DNA of 64,000 bases from positions 1 through 64,000 of the forward strand of contig NZ_JAPHOQ010000008.1 in assembly GCF_026191355.1 (NCBI RefSeq), in the 5' to 3' direction. Shown piece by piece: positions 22,261 to 32,026 of the stretch. Each line of letters starts with the position of its first letter. The stretch's first letter is position 1. This stretch comes from Legionella sheltonii. GTDB taxonomy: Bacteria > Pseudomonadota > Gammaproteobacteria > Legionellales > Legionellaceae. Below the pieces are notes generated by a model, which saw only the letters and a list, made by a program, of their open reading frames with translations, was not told the DNA's origin and did no database searches. Position numbers and translations under genes: made by a program.

Positions 22261-23817
22261 ATGTTAAAAATTTTTACCTTTGTTGCTTGTCTGCTGCTTA
22301 GCGCGTGTTTTATGGTGGGCCCTAATTATAAAGAGCCGAAAAAACCGGTTGCTGCACATTGGCCAAAAAGGGATGCTTCAGTTAAAGAAGCACCATTTAA
22401 AACAATAAAATGGTGGCAAGTTTTTCATGATCCAGTACTTACTTCGTTAATTTATCAAGGTTATCACAATAATCTGACAGTACAGATTGCTGGCGTAAGG
22501 GTTTTGCAAACTCGGGCACTGTTGGCTCAGTCAGTTGGTATGTTGTATCCGCAACAACAGGCCGTAACCGGTAACTTCACTTACTACGAAATTGGTGGCA
22601 GTGAGCTGCAAACGCTTTTACCTTCAACCTTTGAAACCGCCTCGCTCGGTTTTACTGCGAATTGGGAAATCGATTTTTGGGGCAAATATCGACGGGCTAT
22701 CCAGGCTAATGATGCGACATTTTTATCTTCTCTAGCCGCATACGATAATTCCCTAGTTACTCTTACAGCAGACGTTGCCAGCACCTACATCCAAATCCGT
22801 ACTTATGAAGAGCAAATCAAGGTAACAAAAGCCAATATCGTGGTGCAGAGGGAAGGTCTAAAAATAGCCAAAGCCCGTTATAATGCAGGACAAACTAACC
22901 TGATTGATGTGGAACAAGCACAGACAGAGCTTTCACAAACCGAGGCGTCTCTGCCGCCACTGGTAAATAGTTTAGAACAACAAAAGAATGCAATGGCGCT
23001 TTTATTAGGTACGGTGCCTAATGGAGTTGATGGACAACTAAGAAAAAGTAAAGGGATTCCTAAAGCACCTTCAACGATAGCGGTTGGAATTCCTAAAGAA
23101 ACATTAGCGCGTCGACCGGATATTCATCAAGCACGTTTGGATGCGATAGCACAATCAGCCAAAATCGGTGCAACTAAAGCAAATCTTTTTCCATCTTTTT
23201 CTTTAAATGGGACGTTTGTTTTTTCTTCAAACAATATTGGGTCAAACTCCCTTTCGGATCTCTTTAATTGGTCAAATCGTGCCATAACTGCTGGACCGAC
23301 GCTGACATGGCCAATACTCAATTACGGTCAAATCACCAACGCGGTACGGGCACAAGATGCCGTATTTCAGCAGTCCGTATTAAATTATGTCAATTTGGTT
23401 CTAAAGGCACAGCAAGAAGTGCAAAACAATATTACGGCCTATATTGAAGCAAAAAAAGCGGAACGCTCCTTAACACAGGCAAACGCTGCTGCAATCAAAA
23501 CGTTGAAACTCGCAATAATTCGTTATATTAACGGCGAAACAGATTTTACACCGGTGCTTAATGCCGAGCAGCAACAATTAAGTGTGCAGACTTCATTGGT
23601 GAATGCACAAGCGAATATTCCCCAGGCATTAGTCGCTCTTTATCGTGCACTTGGCGGTGGTTGGGAAATCCGAGGCACTAATGATGTGGTACCACAACAA
23701 ATTAAAGCGGAAATGGCAGCACGAACAAACTGGGGTACTTTACTCAAACAACAGAATCACGAAGCACCTCGAACTAAGAAAGAAAGAGTAAAAGAACTTT
23801 ATTTACCTAAGTGGTAG
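22261..23817 (+). CDS. RND efflux outer-membrane factor (NodT/TolC family)
   Basis: 518-aa outer-membrane lipoprotein channel for a tripartite efflux system. The ATG at 22261 is chosen because the signal peptide starts there and ends in lipobox LLSAC (Cys16); an in-frame ATG 36 bases upstream only adds a charged stub. Family motifs include VGPNYKEP, WWQVFHDPVL, ARRPDIHQARLDAIAQSAKIG and LTWPILNYGQI. It is followed by adaptor and pump genes of the same strand, though 228 bases including a repeat separate it from the adaptor. Confidence 0.93.
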   Translation: MLKIFTFVACLLLSACFMVGPNYKEPKKPVAAHWPKRDASVKEAPFKTIKWWQVFHDPVLTSLIYQGYHNNLTVQIAGVRVLQTRALLAQSVGMLYPQQQAVTGNFTYYEIGGSELQTLLPSTFETASLGFTANWEIDFWGKYRRAIQANDATFLSSLAAYDNSLVTLTADVASTYIQIRTYEEQIKVTKANIVVQREGLKIAKARYNAGQTNLIDVEQAQTELSQTEASLPPLVNSLEQQKNAMALLLGTVPNGVDGQLRKSKGIPKAPSTIAVGIPKETLARRPDIHQARLDAIAQSAKIGATKANLFPSFSLNGTFVFSSNNIGSNSLSDLFNWSNRAITAGPTLTWPILNYGQITNAVRAQDAVFQQSVLNYVNLVLKAQQEVQNNITAYIEAKKAERSLTQANAAAIKTLKLAIIRYINGETDFTPVLNAEQQQLSVQTSLVNAQANIPQALVALYRALGGGWEIRGTNDVVPQQIKAEMAARTNWGTLLKQQNHEAPRTKKERVKELYLPKW

Positions 23818-23847
23818 AGACAGTTACCTGGATGGAGGAAAAAATAT

Positions 23848-23966
23848 CCCCTCACCCGCTATCGAGAGAGAGCCAGGGGTGAAGGGGACATTAGCCATGC
23901 TCAATACCTTCATCCGCCCTGACAGGCGCGCCTTCTCCCTTTGGGGAGGAAGGGATATTTTCTTTT
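23848..23966. repeat. dispersed palindromic repeat, copy A
   Basis: The left half holds CCCCTCACCC...AGGGGTGAAGGGG. The right half holds CATCCGCCCT and the palindromic core CCTTCTCCC-TTTGGGGAGGAAGG (23931-23953), followed by TTAATGGCAGT. The same order recurs near 25.3 and 61.6 kb. Confidence 0.7.
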
Positions 23967-24045
23967 AATGGCAGTAAGGTCGAAGTGAGGGGCCGATAAA
24001 GTTGTCGTTTCTTTATCCCTCGCAGTGCGACGCGTTCTTTCTTAA

Positions 24046-25287
24046 ATGGAGAACGAAAATTTGGGAAAAATAAATAAAATGGTATCAGGTATGAACTTTA
24101 ATAAAGATTCAAAATCGGTCAAAATGGCAGGGATAGCTGTTGCTATTTTACTTCTCATCTATTTGATGGTGCATTTTTTTGGCAAAAGTAATGTTCCAAC
24201 GATCCCGCCACCTGCAGTAGTTGTGCAAAAACCAATAACTGCAGAAATGGCCGAATATGTGACCCAAACAGGAAATACGGTAGCTTATAATTCGGTTAAT
24301 CTGGTTGCACGTGTTGAAGGCTATCTTGATTCCATTGAGTTTGTTGATGGAACTTTTGTTAAAAAAGGAAAAGAGCTGTTCGTCATTCAACCCGAGCCGT
24401 ATTTTGAAAAACTAAGAGCTGCTAAGGCGACTGTTGCCGCAGCAAAGGCCTCGCTTGTTTATAACAAATCAGAATACGCACGCCAACAGCGTATGTATAA
24501 AGAACATGCTACATCTCTCAATGAAGTCGAAAAATGGTATGCCAAAACGTTAGAAATTGCCGCCCAATTGGATAAATCAGAAGCCGAAGAAATAAATGCG
24601 GCAATTAATTACGGTTATACCCATATTTCAGCCCCATTTGATGGTCGAATTGGGCGACATTTGGTTGATGTTGGTAATCTTGTGGGCCACGGCGAAGCCA
24701 CGAATTTAGCTACCATAGAGCAGATTGATCCCATCTATGTTTACTTTAACCTGAATGAAATTGATTTAATCAAATTGCGTGCTGCTGCGCGTGCGAGTGG
24801 CTTTAAACCAAAAGATATTAAAAAAATTCCGGTTCAAATTAGCTTACAAGGCGATACAACGTTCAAGTACAAAGCAACACTTGATTTTGTGAATACAGGC
24901 CTTAATGCATCTACAGGGACTATGGAGTTGCGTGCCGTTTTGCAAAATAAAGATTATATTTTTGTCCCAGGACTCTTTGTGCAGGTACGTGTGGCGATAT
25001 CCAAACCCAAAGAGCAATTAACCGTGCCTGATTCTGCAATTCTTTACGATCAAATCGGCGCTTATGTATTAACGGTCGATACTAACCATGTCGTCGTATT
25101 GAAGCGAGTCACTTTAGGCAGTGTAGAGAATGGAATGCGTGCGATCGCTACGGGACTTAATGCTCAAGACCAAGTAATTGTTGATGGCTTGCAGTATGCG
25201 ACTCCTGGAAATAAGGTGGAGCCGCGGCAACAGGCTGCGCCTACGAAAGATAATAAAGACAAAGAGAATAAAGAAGCCAAGCATTAA
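24046..25287 (+). CDS. RND efflux periplasmic adaptor (membrane fusion protein)
   Basis: 413-aa HlyD/AcrA-type adaptor linking the inner-membrane pump to the outer-membrane channel. It is anchored by an N-terminal TM helix (about 27-45) rather than a lipid, since no lipobox is present. Lipoyl half-motifs (VNLVARVEGYLDSIEFVDGTFVKKG; ISAPFDGRIGRHLVDVGN) flank a short helical hairpin of about 70 residues; beta-barrel and membrane-proximal domains follow. The C-terminus is Lys/Glu-rich. Substrate cannot be predicted from sequence. Confidence 0.93.
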   Translation: MENENLGKINKMVSGMNFNKDSKSVKMAGIAVAILLLIYLMVHFFGKSNVPTIPPPAVVVQKPITAEMAEYVTQTGNTVAYNSVNLVARVEGYLDSIEFVDGTFVKKGKELFVIQPEPYFEKLRAAKATVAAAKASLVYNKSEYARQQRMYKEHATSLNEVEKWYAKTLEIAAQLDKSEAEEINAAINYGYTHISAPFDGRIGRHLVDVGNLVGHGEATNLATIEQIDPIYVYFNLNEIDLIKLRAAARASGFKPKDIKKIPVQISLQGDTTFKYKATLDFVNTGLNASTGTMELRAVLQNKDYIFVPGLFVQVRVAISKPKEQLTVPDSAILYDQIGAYVLTVDTNHVVVLKRVTLGSVENGMRAIATGLNAQDQVIVDGLQYATPGNKVEPRQQAAPTKDNKDKENKEAKH

Positions 25288-25324
25288 TTGAGGTATGTGT
25301 CGTTCTACTGCCACTAAGTTAAGA

Positions 25325-25431
25325 ATCCCCTCTCTCTCTCGTGGGAGAGGGGCAGGAGCGAGGGTTCGGTAGCCCAATTAAACCCTCATCCGCCCAGAGG
25401 GGTACCTTTCTCCCCATGGGGGAAGGGAAAT
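25325..25431. repeat. dispersed palindromic repeat, copy B
   Basis: CCCCTCTCTCTCTC...GAGAGGGG lies at the left and CCCTCATCCGCCC in the middle. The core CCTTTCTCCCCATGGGGGAAGG is at 25404-25426, followed by TTAATGGCAGT as in copy A. The pump reading frame runs open through this element, but the real start is downstream. Confidence 0.7.
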
Positions 25432-25496
25432 TATTTAGCTTAATGGCAGTGGTGCATGGTTCAGGGATTGTTACAAAAAGTGAGAAGACGGACAGA

Positions 25497-28400
25497 ATGA
25501 TTTCTAAATTTTTTATTGAGCGGCCTATATTGGCAAACGTTATTGCGTTACTCATAGTGCTGCTGGGATTGGTAGCAATTATTGCACTACCTGTCTCTCA
25601 ATATCCTGCTATTGTTCCACCGACCATTCAGGTGACAACCACCTATCCTGGTGCTGATGCGAAGACACTAATCAAAACCGTCGCTTTGCCCATTGAACAG
25701 CAAGTGAATGGGGTGGAAAACATGTTGTATATGCAATCTACCAGCACCGATAGTGGGGCTTATACGCTTATTGTTACCTTTTCTATCGGTACGGATCTTA
25801 ATTTTGCGCAAGTACTGGTACAAAACCGGGTACAAGCTGCAATGGCACAATTACCCCAGTCGGTGCAAAAACAAGGGGTGGTAGTACAGCAGAAATCGAC
25901 TGCAATTTTGCAATTTATTACCCTAACCTCCAAAAATGGTGAATACGATGGATTGTTCCTTGATAACTACGCTGCAATTAATATGCAAGATGAGTTGGCG
26001 CGTTTGCCGGGCGTAGGTAATGTGCTTATTTTTGGAACGGGTACTTATGCAATGCGCGTTTGGCTGGATCCTAAAAAAATGCTGGCCTACTCACTGAATC
26101 CCAGTGATGTGTTACAGGCCATTAGCCATCAGAACCAAGAGGTTTCTTCTGGACAAGTTGCGGCACCACCCGCGGCAGGGAAACAACCTTATCAATTTAC
26201 CGTGAATGTGCCAGGACAACTTGCTGATGTCAGTGAATTTGAAAACATCATTGTGAAAACAGTCGCCCAAACCCCAAATCAAACCGCTAATGCAAGCAGT
26301 AGCGCGCAAATCGTACGCATTCGTGATGTGGGTCGGGTTGAGTTAGGTTCTAATAGCTATGCTCAGCTTGCAAAATTGAATAATAAACCGACGGCGGCCA
26401 TTGGTATTTATCAACTTCCAGGAGCCAATGCACTGCAAGTTGCAGATGAGGTGCGCAAAGCCGTGGCCAAAATGGCAAAGAAATTTCCTCCAGGGATGGA
26501 GTATTCGATTCCATTTGACACCACGATTTTCGTAAAAGCTTCTGTTGACGAGGTCTACAAAACCCTGTTTGAAGCAGGTATTTTGGTTTTAGTTGTGATT
26601 CTGCTGTTCTTACAAAATGCTCGCGCTACTTTGGTACCTACTACCACCGTGCCTGTGACCATCATAGGTGCATTTTTTGCCATGTTCATACTCCATTATT
26701 CCATCAACTTATTAACCTTATTTGCCTTGGTTTTAGCCATCGGAATTGTGGTTGATGACGCGATTGTCATTGTAGAGGGCGTCACCCAACATATTGAGCG
26801 CGGCACCTCGCCCAAACAATCAGCTATTAATGCAATGACTGAGTTAATGGGACCAATTATTGGAATTACGCTGGTATTAATGGCAGTATTTGTGCCCGCG
26901 GGGTTCATGCCCGGATTAACTGGAGCGATGTATGCCCAGTTTGCTTTAGTTATTGCGGCTACCGCATTCATCAGCGCGATTAACGCCATGACCTTGAAAC
27001 CCACTCAATGTGCTATGTGGCTTAGACCTGTTGACACGCAGAAAGAGAAAAACTTTATTTTCCGTTTATTCGATAAATATTATTACCCTATAGAAAATAA
27101 CTACATTAGCTTTATCGACCGACTTGTTCATAAAAATAAAAGCGTATGTTTGATTGGTATTGCTCTTGTCGTCTTGGCGATTATTGGTCTGAGCCGGATC
27201 CCTACAGGATTTATTCCCATTGAAGACCAGGGTTATGCGATGATGAACGTCCAATTACCTGATGGGGCCAGTTTAGGGCGGACGGAGGCACTGTTACATG
27301 ATTTAAGTGAACAGGTCTCTAAAGTTGGTGGTATAGAGAATGTCATCACCATTGATGGAATCTCGCTTTTGGATAATAGTGCCCCCCTTGCCAATGGCGG
27401 CGTTCTTTACGTGATGTTTAAAGATTGGAGTGTGCGCGGTAAAGATGAAGATTTACTTTCCTTGTACAAAAAACTGAATGCGATTGCAGAGAAAACTTTG
27501 GGCGCTAAAGTGCTGGTGATGATCCCGCCACCGATTCAAGGCTTAGGGACTTCGGGCGGTTTTCAAATGCAACTTGAATTACAAGATGGATCATTTGATT
27601 ATCGCAAATTACAAAGCGCGACGGACCAGTTGATTCTCTATGCAAGCCAACAACCGGAATTGCAACGGTTGCGGACTTCGTTTCGTGCTTCAGCACCGCA
27701 GCTTGCGGCGCCCATCAATCGAGTCAAAGCAGAAACTTTGGGCGTTACTGTGGGGGATGCAACCGAAACCTTGCAAACCTACCTTGGCTCTTCCTACGTA
27801 AACCTTTTTTCAAAATTCGGTCAGGTATTTCAGGTCTATGTCCAAGCAGATGCCGATTCACGGATGACCGTTGGCGATGTGCGTAATTTTTATGTTAGAA
27901 ATAAATCAGGTGAAATGGTGCCCTTGGGTACACTGACCGATATGTCACCTACTGTAGGGCCACCCATTATTTCTCTTTATAATTTATACCCTTCCAGTAA
28001 TATTTATGGCATGGCCGCGCAAGGGTACAGCTCGGGTCAAGCCATGCAAGCGATGGAGCGGGTTGCTAAAGAGGTATTACCCGCAGGGATATCTTACGAA
28101 TGGACGAGTACTGCCTATCAGGAAAAGATTGCGGGAAATATGAGTTATTATATTTTTATCTTGTCGCTTGTTTTGGTGTATATGATTTTGGCGGGCCAAT
28201 ATGAAAACTGGATTGCCCCGGCAGCGATTTTGTTAAGCGTGCCTTTAGCCTTGATTGGAACCGTCTTTGCCTTATCCGCTTTGGGTCTTTCTAATAATAT
28301 GTACACCCAAATCGGGATATTACTGCTGATTGCACTAGCGGCGAAGAATGCCATTTTGATTGTGGAGGTGGCACGAGAAGAACATGAGCTTCATAACAAG

Positions 28401-28685
28401 TCCATCATGGAAGCCGCGGTAATTGGCGCGAAAACGCGTTTTCGTCCTATTTTGATGACCTCTTTTGCATTTATTCTCGGGGTGATGCCCTTAGTATTCG
28501 CCACCGGCGCCGGTGCCAATGCCCGACGCTCGATTGGGATTGCCGTGTGCAGCGGAATGTTGGCCTCAACCTGTCTGGCGGTGGTCTTTGTACCGGCATT
28601 TTTTGTCATGCTGGTGACTTGGCAAGAAAAAAGAAAGGCGAAGAAGAACGCCAATGCCGCAGATTTGAAAGAAGCTGAGCTTTAG
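25497..28685 (+). CDS. RND multidrug efflux pump (HAE1 family inner-membrane transporter)
   Basis: 1062-aa AcrB-type proton-driven pump. The ATG at 25497 is chosen because the protein then begins MISKFFIERPILANVIA like other HAE1 pumps; the open frame extends 52 codons upstream into a repeat and has no biological support there. Proton-relay residues are present: Asp420-Asp421 in GIVVDDAIVIVEG and Lys950 in AAKNAILIVE. RPILMTSFAFILGVMPL carries the conserved Arg of TM11. It has two periplasmic porter/docking halves and twelve TM helices. No regulator gene adjoins the operon. Confidence 0.95.
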   Translation: MISKFFIERPILANVIALLIVLLGLVAIIALPVSQYPAIVPPTIQVTTTYPGADAKTLIKTVALPIEQQVNGVENMLYMQSTSTDSGAYTLIVTFSIGTDLNFAQVLVQNRVQAAMAQLPQSVQKQGVVVQQKSTAILQFITLTSKNGEYDGLFLDNYAAINMQDELARLPGVGNVLIFGTGTYAMRVWLDPKKMLAYSLNPSDVLQAISHQNQEVSSGQVAAPPAAGKQPYQFTVNVPGQLADVSEFENIIVKTVAQTPNQTANASSSAQIVRIRDVGRVELGSNSYAQLAKLNNKPTAAIGIYQLPGANALQVADEVRKAVAKMAKKFPPGMEYSIPFDTTIFVKASVDEVYKTLFEAGILVLVVILLFLQNARATLVPTTTVPVTIIGAFFAMFILHYSINLLTLFALVLAIGIVVDDAIVIVEGVTQHIERGTSPKQSAINAMTELMGPIIGITLVLMAVFVPAGFMPGLTGAMYAQFALVIAATAFISAINAMTLKPTQCAMWLRPVDTQKEKNFIFRLFDKYYYPIENNYISFIDRLVHKNKSVCLIGIALVVLAIIGLSRIPTGFIPIEDQGYAMMNVQLPDGASLGRTEALLHDLSEQVSKVGGIENVITIDGISLLDNSAPLANGGVLYVMFKDWSVRGKDEDLLSLYKKLNAIAEKTLGAKVLVMIPPPIQGLGTSGGFQMQLELQDGSFDYRKLQSATDQLILYASQQPELQRLRTSFRASAPQLAAPINRVKAETLGVTVGDATETLQTYLGSSYVNLFSKFGQVFQVYVQADADSRMTVGDVRNFYVRNKSGEMVPLGTLTDMSPTVGPPIISLYNLYPSSNIYGMAAQGYSSGQAMQAMERVAKEVLPAGISYEWTSTAYQEKIAGNMSYYIFILSLVLVYMILAGQYENWIAPAAILLSVPLALIGTVFALSALGLSNNMYTQIGILLLIALAAKNAILIVEVAREEHELHNKSIMEAAVIGAKTRFRPILMTSFAFILGVMPLVFATGAGANARRSIGIAVCSGMLASTCLAVVFVPAFFVMLVTWQEKRKAKKNANAADLKEAEL

Positions 28686-29021
28686 GCTCTAAAGCGATCT
28701 TCAAATGGGATGTAAGCCACCCTTATCTTTAATCCTAGACCCGATTAGGCACAAGCCCTAAACCGGGATCTACATCTTCTCATACTCCCCGAGTATCGCT
28801 ACTCTGCACCAGCTTTTTCTGTCATCCCGAGAGTAATGAGAGAGCTCCCATCATAAACCCCGTGCTATAGCGTAGGGATCCCCAGCTATAATCGTAAGAG
28901 GTGCTCCTCATAATGTTAAAAAAATTAACTATCAACGACTAAAGCAATTTCTTTGGACATAAGGTTTACATAATGTTTGAGTGCTAAACTATGATCATAA
29001 AGGTAAAGTGGAGACAGCAGT
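28686..29021. other. intergenic with degenerate repeat remnants
   Basis: No gene seen. It contains an imperfect inverted region (TAGACCCG...CCGGGATCTA near 28737-28773) and a TGTCATCCCGAGAG...GAGAGCTCCC stretch (about 28818-28850), the type of dispersed sequence also seen near 44.93 kb. The last 100 bases are AT-rich and probably hold the promoter of the following gene. Confidence 0.4.
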
Positions 29022-31976
29022 ATGGCCCTCTCAGAAGATTACAAAAATTTTGTCGATGGAAGCAAAGGAGAAGTTAATGTCGAAAGCTGTCAAAAGAATT
29101 TCCTAGACCTGAAAGTACTTGATGTCCAAATGGCAATTTATCAAAAATTGCTCTACAAAGCAGGCGAAGGGGATAGGGATGCAATAGCTATTTTAGAGAA
29201 ACTGGAAAAGAATAATTTTCCCAAAGAGATACAAGTTGGAATTGCAATCGAGAAACAGCGATATAATGTAGCCAAAGCCAATGCCATCTATCAAGAATAC
29301 CTCTATCAAAAAGTTTTGGAAAAAATAGTCAAAGAACGACAAGACCAAGCAGTAGTACTGCAAGATAACTTATTATTTGACCCACAAGGGCGCTTAGTTT
29401 ATGAATTAACATTAACTGAAGCAGAACAAAAACAAGTCCTTGAAAAAATAGAAAACACCCTAGATTTACCCAAAGTTGAGGATAGAGAGAATAGAGCTGG
29501 TATACAGATCAAAGAGGGGCTTAAAGCAGTCCTTGGTGGCCGCACTCCTAAGGATACTACCTTATGTTCCATAGATTTAACTAGTGGAATTCCTAATAAA
29601 GATAAAGACGATAAGATTTATACAGAGCCTCCTAAACAAGGGAAGGATGTTTATACTCAACTACAGGTTAGGTATAAAGAAAAATATGGTGATAATTCTC
29701 TTGAAAACATTCCTTCCCATCAAAGAGCGAGCATTGTCGCCTCTTTTGAAGAAACTTACGCGCATATGTGTTTAATGGCGGGCACCTATGAGAGACTCTC
29801 CATACCCTTTGGAAATGACAGGAGTAAGATTAGTCCAGAGGATTGGCAAACAATTCGCCACTCCGCCGCAGAAAAACTTCAGGATGAAGTGGCTAAGGTT
29901 TATCAGGAAGCGGTTAGCAAAGCTACTGACAAAAAAACGGGTGTTGTTGATGTAGAAAACCTGAACCAACGTTTAGCAAAAGCAAGAACCAAATTAGCTG
30001 CCGCTGCAAAAAAAGAGCTCATTGAAGGAGTTGTTGTCAATTTAAAACAAAAAGTTGATCCTTTAGATCCAACAAAGGGTCGCGCTGAAATTTTAAGGTA
30101 TATGCAAAAACTAAGTAGTGAAATGGATAAACATTCAGCTACTGAGAAAACAGCTACAGGATATGATTATTTCCACACTTCTGATTACTTGCAACAAGGC
30201 ATGTTAATTACCGGCACTGAACAAACCGCGCATGAAAAGACTACATTTTCGACGGAGTCAGAGTCAGAAGATCAAGCTGCTTTTAGACGGGTTTCCTATA
30301 CATATCGAGATAACGATGGTGCGTTGCAACCTACTTCGGCAATGAGTGCGCGTGTCCCCTCTCCTGCTCTGGTTTTTCATGAAATGTCAGCGGATAAAAT
30401 TAGAGAGGATCTGGTAAAAAAATTCGGTTTCTTTCATGACCAAATGCGGGCAATGCGGGGAGGTAAGGAAGGACCTGCTGTAGAAAGCTTATTTACTTCA
30501 TTTCATTCACCGCTATTTGAGCTGATCGGCGATAGAAGTAACCGACAAAGAACGAGTGCGTTGTACATGATACAAGCGATGCATGAGTTTAACGCGACAC
30601 GAGAAAATAACAACTTCTTATATGTACAAAATATTGGTACAAACCGCCATACTCAGGATTTGGGATATCGAGTTGATAGAAGCTTTTTAGATGTCACGGG
30701 TTCAGTGGAGCTGGATGACATTACCTTAAGTGCCGAAATGGCCATGCTGCATACACTTCAGGAAAATAGTGCATTTTTAAGCCCTGAAATAAAGCAACAA
30801 GTTGCCGGCATAAATGAAACCGTGCTTGAAAATTATAATTATTTCTTACAACAGGATCCAAGGCCAAAATATTTTGCCGAATCCGACGCGGGCCTGGCTT
30901 TAATTCATGATATTAGGGTGTTGAAAGAAAAATTAAAAGGTGAAATCGTTCAACAAAATACATTTGAAAAAACTGAAGACTTACCCACCTTAGCTTCCAA
31001 TGCATTAGCAAGAATGTTTGTCACCAATCAGCATTGGGACATTCGATATGGCCAACTTGCGCAAGCTCTTAGTATGTATATGGAATGGGCATCAACTGGT
31101 GGTTGTAAAAGTGGTAATGAACGCAATCAGGATGTGATGCTACGTTTTGCACTCTTGAAAAGTATTCATGAGCGTGTGGAGCATGCTGGCAATACCGACG
31201 CGCTGCAAGACCATGAAAAAGAAATTTATGAACAACTAACCCAATATGCAAACGGTCAAGCAGCTGATCCAGACGCATTAAGGTCGGCAATCGCCGTATC
31301 AGTTAGTAAATGCAACCTGCATGGTGGTGCTGCAGCCATTTCACGTGAAGATCAAGGAGGAGCTGCGAAAGTTAGTAGTTTTTCATATGTACAAGACATA
31401 AAAAGTACTTTCTTGCGCACAGGAGCTCAACTTTTCATTGGAGTTCTTGGTCTTGCAACGTTTCCACTGTTGTTGATTCCCGCCTGGAAAAAACTTCTTC
31501 AGTCTGCATTCGACACCAATAATGCGGCGGACAGGGAGATGCATCTTGATGCTACCGGTGCCAGTAAAACCCAAGCACACAAAGGCCAGGATGAGCTGAC
31601 TCGCAAAGCCGTTTTGGAGGCATTAGAGGCAGATCCACTCTTTGAAGGTAAGGGAGAATTAACTCGGAAGGAAAAGGATTTGTTTAAAAAAGGCAAGATG
31701 AAGCAACTCGAAGAAACAGAAGAAACAAAGCTAAAACAAGAATCAGCCAAACAACCAGTTCTACTAAAAGAAGATTCAGCTGGAGTGAAGGATGACAATG
31801 GCAGTCTGCGTAATCTGAGGCGTTTAGGGGGCACACCGCCACAGTTACAGGCTACTGTAGTATCCGAAAAGAATCATGGAAGTAGTCTTAGGAGTGAAGA
31901 TGTTGATCATTCTCAAAGCTTGCGATCAGATGATAAACCTGGGCTTACATCTGATCATAGTGTAACTCTTCAATAG
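29022..31976 (+). CDS. candidate Dot/Icm effector with CX5R phosphatase loop (SidF-like?)
   Basis: 984-aa protein without a signal peptide. Residues 695-701 read CKSGNER inside GGCKSGNERNQDVM. That matches the Cys-X5-Arg P-loop of the SopB/IpgD/SidF inositol-lipid phosphatases (CKSGKDR type), giving Cys695 as candidate nucleophile and Arg701 as phosphate binder. A hydrophobic hairpin at about 802-824 near the C-terminus could anchor it in host membranes, as in SidF, which is of similar length. The last 150 residues are charged, with LRS repeats and a Ser/Thr-rich end. Activity and translocation are inference. It is monocistronic. Confidence 0.7.
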   Translation: MALSEDYKNFVDGSKGEVNVESCQKNFLDLKVLDVQMAIYQKLLYKAGEGDRDAIAILEKLEKNNFPKEIQVGIAIEKQRYNVAKANAIYQEYLYQKVLEKIVKERQDQAVVLQDNLLFDPQGRLVYELTLTEAEQKQVLEKIENTLDLPKVEDRENRAGIQIKEGLKAVLGGRTPKDTTLCSIDLTSGIPNKDKDDKIYTEPPKQGKDVYTQLQVRYKEKYGDNSLENIPSHQRASIVASFEETYAHMCLMAGTYERLSIPFGNDRSKISPEDWQTIRHSAAEKLQDEVAKVYQEAVSKATDKKTGVVDVENLNQRLAKARTKLAAAAKKELIEGVVVNLKQKVDPLDPTKGRAEILRYMQKLSSEMDKHSATEKTATGYDYFHTSDYLQQGMLITGTEQTAHEKTTFSTESESEDQAAFRRVSYTYRDNDGALQPTSAMSARVPSPALVFHEMSADKIREDLVKKFGFFHDQMRAMRGGKEGPAVESLFTSFHSPLFELIGDRSNRQRTSALYMIQAMHEFNATRENNNFLYVQNIGTNRHTQDLGYRVDRSFLDVTGSVELDDITLSAEMAMLHTLQENSAFLSPEIKQQVAGINETVLENYNYFLQQDPRPKYFAESDAGLALIHDIRVLKEKLKGEIVQQNTFEKTEDLPTLASNALARMFVTNQHWDIRYGQLAQALSMYMEWASTGGCKSGNERNQDVMLRFALLKSIHERVEHAGNTDALQDHEKEIYEQLTQYANGQAADPDALRSAIAVSVSKCNLHGGAAAISREDQGGAAKVSSFSYVQDIKSTFLRTGAQLFIGVLGLATFPLLLIPAWKKLLQSAFDTNNAADREMHLDATGASKTQAHKGQDELTRKAVLEALEADPLFEGKGELTRKEKDLFKKGKMKQLEETEETKLKQESAKQPVLLKEDSAGVKDDNGSLRNLRRLGGTPPQLQATVVSEKNHGSSLRSEDVDHSQSLRSDDKPGLTSDHSVTLQ

Positions 31977-32026
31977 TTGCATAAACTGTAGTCTGGATGA
32001 TGACTTGAGGAGCCAAAACCTAGGCT

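Noticed and set aside
25341..25496. Extended N-terminus of the RND pump
   Set aside because: Lies in a dispersed repeat; conserved start is at 25497.
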